Below are positions 1 through 6,759 of a stretch of DNA of 17,892 nt, one piece after another. The position numbers were made by a program, and so were the translations under genes. The stretch is from contig JAAYXX010000408.1 in assembly GCA_012515695.1 (NCBI GenBank), positions 1-17,892 on the forward strand. The letters run 5' to 3'. How positions within the stretch are numbered: position 1 is the stretch's first letter; each line of letters begins with the position of its first letter. The stretch is from Chloroflexota bacterium (lineage in GTDB: Bacteria > Chloroflexota > Anaerolineae > UBA1429). Below the pieces are notes generated by a model that saw only the letters and a list, made by a program, of their open reading frames with translations, searched no databases and was not told the DNA's origin.

Positions 1-23
1 CTCTACCGTTGAGCTACCGAGGA
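1..23 (-). tRNA. Partial tRNA, probably tRNA-Asn (5' end only)
   Basis: Read on the minus strand, the first 23 bases give TCCTCGG, then TA, then GCTCAACGGTAGAG. This is a 7-base 5' acceptor strand followed by a canonical D-arm start (GCTC...GGTAGAG). The TCCTCGG acceptor strand resembles bacterial tRNA-Asn. The anticodon lies outside the window, so the identity is a guess from the acceptor strand alone. That it is a tRNA is supported by the D-arm and by a consensus promoter 24 bases upstream. Confidence 0.75.
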
Positions 24-46
24 TCGTTTTCACATCAACAACGGGT

Positions 47-74
47 ATTATACCGAGTTTTTCGCAGCCGTCAA
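47..74 (-). promoter_or_regulatory. Sigma-70 promoter of the partial tRNA
   Basis: On the minus strand there is a -35 box TTGACG (69-74), a 16-base spacer and a perfect -10 box TATAAT (47-52). Initiation would fall near base 40, leaving a leader of about 17 bases before the tRNA. The sequence match is direct; use in vivo is inferred. Confidence 0.85.
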
Positions 75-112
75 ATCGAGATAGCGCACGCTTTTTTCGC
101 CATGAAATACGA

Positions 113-134
113 CAGGGGGGCAATTGCCCCCCTG
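113..134 (-). terminator. Hairpin downstream of rpoD
   Basis: This is a perfect 22-base palindrome lying 34 bases past the rpoD stop. The stem is CAGGGGGGC paired with GCCCCCCTG, closed by an AATT loop. On the minus strand the following bases (TCGTATTTCATGG) are only moderately T-rich, so this is an imperfect intrinsic terminator. It separates the dnaG-rpoD unit from the tRNA promoter just downstream. Confidence 0.65.
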
Positions 135-168
135 CTTCGTACATCCTTCCGGCCCAACCGGCCCGCGG

Positions 169-1419
<1,251 letters not shown>

Positions 1420-1420
1420 C

Positions 1421-3352
1421 TTAGCTTCCGCCAGAGACTATAGGATTCCCTCGACTGTGTTTTCGCCCCACCAATGTAACCGCGTAAAATCCTTGATCGA
1501 TCGCCAGATAATCACGCCGTACCTGCTCAATACGTTGGTTCAGTTCGTGCACTCGCTCCTCTGCTCCCTCTTCCTGCGCTTCCTGCTGCACAAATCGCAA
1601 TTCCTGGATCAATCGCGCCAAATAGTCTTTTCGCAGGCGCGCAGAACACTTGAGCACGTCTTCTTCCAACATTTCCAGCGACAGGGGAGGGCCGTTCTGC
1701 AATCGTTGTAGCAGGGATTGTACATGCACCCTTAGCTCGGTGTCAAGCCCGGCAAGCGCTTCGGCAATATCCTCCTCTGGCCCCAAGGTCCCCAGTTCTT
1801 CCAGCGCCTGAAAAACCTGCTTGTTGCGTATGTCCGTGAATACCTCGGCGGAAAGGCCGGTCGTCTCTACCACCCGCCGCAACATGCCAACGTTCTGCAA
1901 GAGCAAGGACAGGCTCCGCTCTTCCAGGCCCATGCTGAGGCTCTGCGGACTCGCGCCAGCCGCCTGATGGCGAACCCGCGCCTTGGCCACGGGCACGGGC
2001 CGCCTGGCCTTTTCGCCGCGCAGGCCGTCGAGTTCCGTCTGCAAGTCGCGCTCGTCCACGCGCACCAACTGCGCCAATCGCTGCAAGTAATGCGTGCGCT
2101 CCACGGGGTTGTCCATCGCCGCTAACACGGGCAGCAGCCGGTCCACCAACTGCCGCTTTCCCTTGGCCGTGGTCATGTCCGCCATCTGCTGGGCGCGTCG
2201 GAAGAAATACTCGGCCACGGGCAACGCCTCACCCACCAACTGGTCCCAACGCGCTCGGTCTTGCAGGATTAGCTCGTCCGGGTCCAGGCCATCGGGCAGG
2301 GTCATCACCCTGATTTCGGCGTCCAGTTGCTCTTCATAGCGGATCAGCCCTTCCGCCGTGGGCACAGGGACGACCTTGCGATCCAGCCCTTCGCGGGCCA
2401 CCTGGACCCCCCGCTCCATCGCCGTTAGCCCCGCCTCGTCGGGGTCCAGCGCCAGGATCAGCGTCTTGGTGCTGCGTTTGAGCGTCTTGATATGCGCGTC
2501 CGTCAGCGCCGTCCCCAGGCATCCCACCAGGTTGGTCACGCCGCACTGATACGGCACGATCACGTCCATATACCCCTCTACGATGATGGCCGTCCCCGAG
2601 TCGCGGATGCTGCGGTGAGCCAGGTCTATGCCATAGAGCACGCTCCCCTTATCAAAAAGTGGGGATTGAGGGGTGTTTAGATACTTGGGCACGGAATCAT
2701 CCAGCACCCGCCCGCCAAAGCCGATCACGTGGCCTTGGATATCGCGGATGGGGAACATCAGCCGACCACGAAAGCGGTCATAGATGTTGCCCGAATCGCT
2801 TCTGCTCAACAGCCCCGCTTCCAGGCAATCGTCCACTGCGAAATGCTCGCGCTTTAAATGGTCGTCCAGCGCGTGCCATTCGTCCGGCGCGTACCCCAGT
2901 TGAAAAGTCGCCATCGTCTCTCGCGTGACGCCGCGCCGCTGCAAATAGTCGCGCACAGATTGCGCCCGGTCTGCCTCCATCAACAGGCGGTGGTAGAACT
3001 CGGCGGCGGAGGCATTGGCGGCCCGCAGCCGATCCAGGTCGTCCTTCTGCCGCAGCTCTTCCTGATCCAGCGGCAGCAGATTGATCCCCGCCTTTTCCGC
3101 CAGCAAGCGCAACGCCTCGGAGAAATCCATATTCTCCCGGCGCATCACAAAGCCGAACAGGTCGCCTCCGGTGGAACAGGCCCCAAAGCAATGCCAGGTC
3201 TGCGTATCGGGAAAGACGACAAAGGATGGCGTCTTTTCCGAGTGAAAGGGGCAGACCGCCTTATAGTTACGACCGGCCTTTTGCAGCGAAACGTAAGAAC
3301 CAATGAGATCGACGATATCCAGGCGTTGTTTGATCTCATCGACGACGCTCAT
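1421..3352 (-). CDS. dnaG: DNA primase
   Basis: This 643-residue primase makes the RNA primers for chromosome replication. An N-terminal CHC2-type zinc domain (C34, H37, C55, C59) precedes the catalytic core. The core has a basic motif around KYLNTPQSPLFDKG (223-236), then TOPRIM acidic residues E259 (VEGYMDVI) and D303/D305 (ALDPDEAG). The C-terminal part (about 370-643) is the helicase-interacting type. Two oddities stand out: the second zinc pair is spaced C-x3-C rather than C-x2-C, and about 20 extra residues (329-348) sit before the LPDGLDPDEL motif. The chosen ATG gives the family's typical MSVVDEIKQRLDIVDLIG start. An in-frame extension of 51 residues overlaps the upstream gene and is not primase-like. 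The start overlaps the upstream stop as ATGA, and an AAGGA box lies 10 bases before it. Confidence 0.97.
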   Translation of the reverse strand: MSVVDEIKQRLDIVDLIGSYVSLQKAGRNYKAVCPFHSEKTPSFVVFPDTQTWHCFGACSTGGDLFGFVMRRENMDFSEALRLLAEKAGINLLPLDQEELRQKDDLDRLRAANASAAEFYHRLLMEADRAQSVRDYLQRRGVTRETMATFQLGYAPDEWHALDDHLKREHFAVDDCLEAGLLSRSDSGNIYDRFRGRLMFPIRDIQGHVIGFGGRVLDDSVPKYLNTPQSPLFDKGSVLYGIDLAHRSIRDSGTAIIVEGYMDVIVPYQCGVTNLVGCLGTALTDAHIKTLKRSTKTLILALDPDEAGLTAMERGVQVAREGLDRKVVPVPTAEGLIRYEEQLDAEIRVMTLPDGLDPDELILQDRARWDQLVGEALPVAEYFFRRAQQMADMTTAKGKRQLVDRLLPVLAAMDNPVERTHYLQRLAQLVRVDERDLQTELDGLRGEKARRPVPVAKARVRHQAAGASPQSLSMGLEERSLSLLLQNVGMLRRVVETTGLSAEVFTDIRNKQVFQALEELGTLGPEEDIAEALAGLDTELRVHVQSLLQRLQNGPPLSLEMLEEDVLKCSARLRKDYLARLIQELRFVQQEAQEEGAEERVHELNQRIEQVRRDYLAIDQGFYAVTLVGRKHSRGNPIVSGGS

Positions 3353-6300
3353 GGTGTCTTGATCCTTTCCGAAGCATCCCGCCAACTCCACAACTGGCCC
3401 CGCACGCCGCCTATATACAGCGTCCCCTCCAGCGGGTCGAGCGCCAGGCTGCCAGGGGCCTGGGAGCGGGCCACCGCCAACTGCTCGCGCAAGCTCAAGT
3501 CGCAATCGAACACGAGCAGACCGGCGTATTGCCCCACCAGGACCGCGCCCCGTTGGCTGTCTACCTGCACGCTATCCACACCGTATAGCGGCTGCTGCCG
3601 GTTGCCCGACACGGTATCCACCAGCGATAGGTCGGTTGTGTCAATGACGGAGAGTGCCCCATACTTGGGAGATAGTGCATAAGCAACATAGAGCAGGTTG
3701 GCAGGCGCATCAAGAGCGAGATCCAGAGGGAAGCCCAGGCCAGATAGATCCACTTGCCCCTGCAAGGCGAGAGTCTCGGCCTCCAGGGCAAGGATTTGAG
3801 CGCGACCCATCTGCCCCACATACAGGCGGCGCTCCACGGGATCATAGGCCAGGCCATAAGGCGCGGCGGATAGCGTTGATGTAACTATTATAGCACAAGA
3901 CTCGCCGTCCAGTACAATCACGCGCTCCCCGGCGCTATCGGCCACATACACCCTGCCGTCGCCATACGCCAGGTCGGTGGGCCGCCCCAGCCCCTCCGCT
4001 ACGCGCTGCGCGTTGCCCAGCGTGTCCAGCGCATAGACCTCCCCGCGTTCGGCCACAGCCACAAACGCCCGCCCAGAATCCGGGGCCACCACTGCCGCTT
4101 CCGCCGAGCCGGGGAGCCGGGCCGCGAACAACTGCCGCCCGGTGAGGGCGTCCACGGCCAGCAGGCGGTCCTCCGAGGCCACCAACAGGCGCTGCCGCGT
4201 GACATCCATCGCCAGCGGGCGCACATCCATCGCGCCAGCCTCCGCAGCAGCCGCCCCCCTGGTCAACCCAGGCAAGGGCATCGCCGTCAACCCGGCTGGC
4301 CGTTGAGGGAACGCCCACTCGACGGCGTTTTCTGGCGTCGCCGTCGTTTGTGGCGCTGCCTGAAGCGCGCCAATCTGCCCTATGCTGGCCCGGTTCCAGA
4401 GCAACGGCAGGGCAATCGGCGGTCGTGGGGTAGCGGTGGGCACCACTGGCAGAGGCGTCTTGCTCGGCCTGAGCGTGGGCGTCGCCGATGGCGTCAGGCT
4501 GGGCGTCGGTGTGATGAACCCATCCGCCCCGCACACATCCACGCGCACGTCATCCACGTACATGGCCGTAACGCCCCCCTCGCCATCATTGTAGGCGCCG
4601 AACTGGAGCCAGACCGGCTGCCCGGCCGGGATCGGGAGAATATACTCGTAATGCTTCCACTGCGCCTCGTTGGACGTCATCCACAGGACCGTCCACAGGA
4701 TTTGCTTGTCCTCGTTCAGCAACAGCACATACTGTCTGCCGTGGTTCACATCCTGCGAGATGGGGTAATACCAAAAGCTCACCCGCACCGATTGGGCAGT
4801 CGCGGGCACGTCAAAAGGCTGCCACACCGAGGAATAGCTCCTGATCGGCGGGCCATCCACAATCCCCACTCGCATAGAGCGGTTCCCTGAGCGGGCCATC
4901 GCAGTGCTATACCCGGCATTATGGGACGGCATCTCCCACGCCTCGTCCTGCTCGAACCCGCCATTTCTGAGCGCGCTGGGATAGCACACGGGCACCGGCG
5001 TAGGCGAGGGGGTATTGGTGGGCGTGCGTGTGGGCGTTGGCGTGGGCGTCGGCGGGGGCGGGATCACCTGCACAACCGCCGCGTTGTCCAGGCTGACGGA
5101 CCCCAGATTGCTCGACGTCACCGTCACACGGCTGGCATACGCGCTAGGCGCATCAGCTACGCGCGCTTTAAAGCGCACCACCAACTCGCCAGCGGCCACC
5201 GTCGGCGCTTTGCTCATCCCCGCCACTACGTCATACTGCTGATGATGGCGGCCATCGGGATACATCCAATCCCACACCGCCCAGTTGCCGTGGGGGTCCA
5301 CCAACTCGTATGGGCAAACCCCCACCACCTCCGGCCACTGGCCCCAATAGTCGCGCAGCGCCCGCGAGATATAGTCGGCCCGGTTGTGCTCGTCAATGAT
5401 GGGGTACTCGGCGAAATTGTTCTGCCCCAGCGCATAACCCGTTTCGGTCAACAGCACCCCCACATCCGTGCGCCCATTGCGAGCCAGCCGCTCTAGTTCC
5501 AGCAAATAGCTATCAATAGCCAGGATGGGGTAGCCGAGCGCCGGGTTATCATGGAGGTTGTGTTCCGGCGGGCGGTTTCCCGGATAGGGATGAGCCGCCC
5601 ACACGTCAAAAGCCTGCATGGCCCCCGGAACCGTCGCCATCGCGTCGATAAAGTCCAGGTTGTTGTAATCGCCGCCGGGCGACAGGCCCCCGTTCAGAAT
5701 GACAATGCGCGAGTCGCCCAGCGCCCGCAAGGCGGCGGCCACGTCCACCAGGAAATGGGCATATTCCACCGGGTTGGCCGCCCCGCCCCATTCGATATGC
5801 AGGTTCGGCTCGTTCCAAATTTCGACGTACAGCGGCTTGCCGTCGCGGCGCGGCAGCCCCGCCACCACCCGCGCATACGCCTGGGCAATGGCCGTATAGT
5901 CGCCGGGGGCAGACGGCGAGGGCTTGATCCAGTTCGGCCCGCCATAATTCCCCTGCAATCGCACAACGGGAATCAGGCCCCGATCATAAGCGGCATTGAC
6001 AAACTCTACCCAGCAGGGCTGTGGCCCCGGCGTTTGCTCGGTGATGTGATAGAACAACTGCTTGACGAACGCGCCCGGCCCCATCAACTCACGCACGCGG
6101 TCCAACTGGTCGCGGATATAGGAGCCTTCACACTTGTCTTGCACAAAGGTGTGCATCCCGTAATGACCGTCTGTGCGCGCGGCTGGCACGTTCAGGCCCG
6201 CCCATGTCAGCTTGAGACCGTCTATGGCAGGGTTCTGGGTGGAGATCAGCACATCATTGCGCGTAATCCTGGTCGAGTTGGGGATATAGCTGAAACCCGC

Positions 6301-6531
6301 GGGCAAGATGTCCGCAATACCCACCCCTGTCGCGGCGGTTGGGGCGGTGTTGCGTATGGTGATGGTGTATTCGACCTGGCCCCCCGCCTGAACTGTGGTA
6401 GGGTTGGCGCTGGCGGCCAGTTGCAGCGATAACGACGCGGCCTGCCCGCTCGCCAATGCTCCTACACCCGTCGCGAGAAGAACAACGGTCGCTACCAAGA
6501 GCAATCCTCGACGCTGACGCAAGTGGTGCAA
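3349..6531 (-). CDS. Secreted multidomain glycoside-hydrolase-like / beta-propeller protein
   Basis: This 1060-residue exported protein has a basic n-region and hydrophobic core at 1-30. The first half of a DUF11-like Ig domain follows (33-117, with NPTTVQAGGQVEYTITIRN). A clan GH-A-like TIM barrel (118-440) has candidate acid/base E241 in EIWNEPN, nucleophile E363 in LLTETGY and a HPYP motif at 314-317. What reads as the second half of the DUF11 domain spans 445-490. A Thr-Pro linker (491-514) leads to a jelly-roll, carbohydrate-binding-like domain (515-668), where C516 and C667 may pair. After a second Thr-Pro linker (673-703) comes a seven-repeat propeller (about 760-1052). The substrate is unknown; a beta-linked polysaccharide or glycoside is plausible for this clan. 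The TTG start is forced by an in-frame TAG 18 bases upstream and supported by a strong GGGGAGGG box. Its stop overlaps the dnaG start. No C-terminal sortase motif or membrane anchor is seen. Confidence 0.85.
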   Translation of the reverse strand: MHHLRQRRGLLLVATVVLLATGVGALASGQAASLSLQLAASANPTTVQAGGQVEYTITIRNTAPTAATGVGIADILPAGFSYIPNSTRITRNDVLISTQNPAIDGLKLTWAGLNVPAARTDGHYGMHTFVQDKCEGSYIRDQLDRVRELMGPGAFVKQLFYHITEQTPGPQPCWVEFVNAAYDRGLIPVVRLQGNYGGPNWIKPSPSAPGDYTAIAQAYARVVAGLPRRDGKPLYVEIWNEPNLHIEWGGAANPVEYAHFLVDVAAALRALGDSRIVILNGGLSPGGDYNNLDFIDAMATVPGAMQAFDVWAAHPYPGNRPPEHNLHDNPALGYPILAIDSYLLELERLARNGRTDVGVLLTETGYALGQNNFAEYPIIDEHNRADYISRALRDYWGQWPEVVGVCPYELVDPHGNWAVWDWMYPDGRHHQQYDVVAGMSKAPTVAAGELVVRFKARVADAPSAYASRVTVTSSNLGSVSLDNAAVVQVIPPPPTPTPTPTRTPTNTPSPTPVPVCYPSALRNGGFEQDEAWEMPSHNAGYSTAMARSGNRSMRVGIVDGPPIRSYSSVWQPFDVPATAQSVRVSFWYYPISQDVNHGRQYVLLLNEDKQILWTVLWMTSNEAQWKHYEYILPIPAGQPVWLQFGAYNDGEGGVTAMYVDDVRVDVCGADGFITPTPSLTPSATPTLRPSKTPLPVVPTATPRPPIALPLLWNRASIGQIGALQAAPQTTATPENAVEWAFPQRPAGLTAMPLPGLTRGAAAAEAGAMDVRPLAMDVTRQRLLVASEDRLLAVDALTGRQLFAARLPGSAEAAVVAPDSGRAFVAVAERGEVYALDTLGNAQRVAEGLGRPTDLAYGDGRVYVADSAGERVIVLDGESCAIIVTSTLSAAPYGLAYDPVERRLYVGQMGRAQILALEAETLALQGQVDLSGLGFPLDLALDAPANLLYVAYALSPKYGALSVIDTTDLSLVDTVSGNRQQPLYGVDSVQVDSQRGAVLVGQYAGLLVFDCDLSLREQLAVARSQAPGSLALDPLEGTLYIGGVRGQLWSWRDASERIKTP
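3887..3917 (-). promoter_or_regulatory. Candidate internal promoter for dnaG-rpoD (extended -10)
   Basis: Inside the propeller-coding region the minus strand carries TGCTATAAT, a perfect -10 box (3887-3892) preceded by an extended-10 TGn. A weak -35-like TTGTAC (3912-3917) sits 19 bases upstream. The patch is AT-rich in a high-GC gene and uses two consecutive rare ATA codons. It lies about 535 bases upstream of the dnaG start, so it could drive dnaG-rpoD independently of the secreted protein. Activity is inferred. Confidence 0.45.
4423..4515 (-). repeat. Thr/Pro-rich linker coding repeat (second linker)
   Basis: This stretch codes residues 673-703 of the secreted protein, a low-complexity run of TPTPS/TPSATPT-type units. 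It joins the jelly-roll domain to the propeller. Such linkers are flexible, often glycosylated spacers in exported proteins. Confidence 0.8.
4990..5061 (-). repeat. Thr/Pro-rich linker coding repeat (first linker)
   Basis: This stretch codes residues 491-514 of the secreted protein. A PPPP run is followed by alternating Thr-Pro units, so the DNA shows a GGGCGT-like repeat pattern on the plus strand. It separates the DUF11/TIM-barrel module from the jelly-roll module. Confidence 0.8.
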
Positions 6532-6536
6532 AGCGA

Positions 6537-6544
6537 CCCTCCCC
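6537..6544 (-). promoter_or_regulatory. Ribosome binding site fixing a TTG start
   Basis: The minus strand reads GGGGAGGG, then five bases, then TTG at 6531. An in-frame TAG 18 bases upstream of this TTG rules out a longer protein. The strong Shine-Dalgarno box therefore decides in favour of the TTG over later codons. Confidence 0.75.
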
Positions 6545-6550
6545 GGCTAC

Positions 6551-6580
6551 ATAGCAATAGAGATGATACCCCATCGTCAA
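6551..6580 (-). promoter_or_regulatory. Weak candidate promoter of the secreted protein gene
   Basis: A TTGACG box (6575-6580) lies upstream on the minus strand. The best-spaced -10 is a poor TGCTAT (6551-6556, 18-base spacer). A better -10 hexamer, TATCAT (6563-6568), is too close to TTGACG and has no clear -35 of its own. A promoter is expected in this interval, but its exact position is uncertain. Confidence 0.3.
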
Positions 6581-6690
6581 GACATTGGAAGGAAACTAGA
6601 GGTAGAGCCGAAACCTGTGCAATGGCCCTTTGGATGGTCACGGCTCTGGAGAGGTCATCGCCCCAGACAGTGTGTTGTCTGAGCGGACAA

Positions 6691-6721
6691 CCCCATCAGG
6701 CCCGCGTGGGGCCTGATGGGG
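6691..6721 (-). terminator. Strong hairpin downstream of ppdK without U-tract
   Basis: A perfect 13-bp stem (CCCCATCAGGCCC with its complement) closes a 5-base loop, 38 bases past the ppdK stop. On the minus strand it is followed by TTGTCCGCTCAG, not a T-run. A second small stem (TTGTC/GACAA, 6675-6690) lies directly after it. It is most likely a transcript-end or 3'-stabilising hairpin for ppdK. The rest of 6581-6759 shows nothing else recognisable. Confidence 0.6.
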
Positions 6722-6759
6722 ATTCCCAACCGGCGCACCGGTCAGGAGATACACGAGAT

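Noticed and set aside
1437..1442. TATAGT hexamer just upstream of rpoD on the minus strand as a possible promoter.
   Set aside because: No -35 box or TGn extension lies at suitable spacing, and dnaG and rpoD are one base apart, so co-transcription explains expression.
3353..3505. 51-residue N-terminal extension of dnaG.
   Set aside because: It lies inside the upstream coding region in another frame and is not primase-like. The ATGA-overlap start gives the normal N-terminus.
4423..5061. GGGCGT-like repeats on the plus strand considered as a tandem repeat array or CRISPR.
   Set aside because: They are the DNA image of Thr-Pro protein linkers, with no regular spacer-repeat structure.
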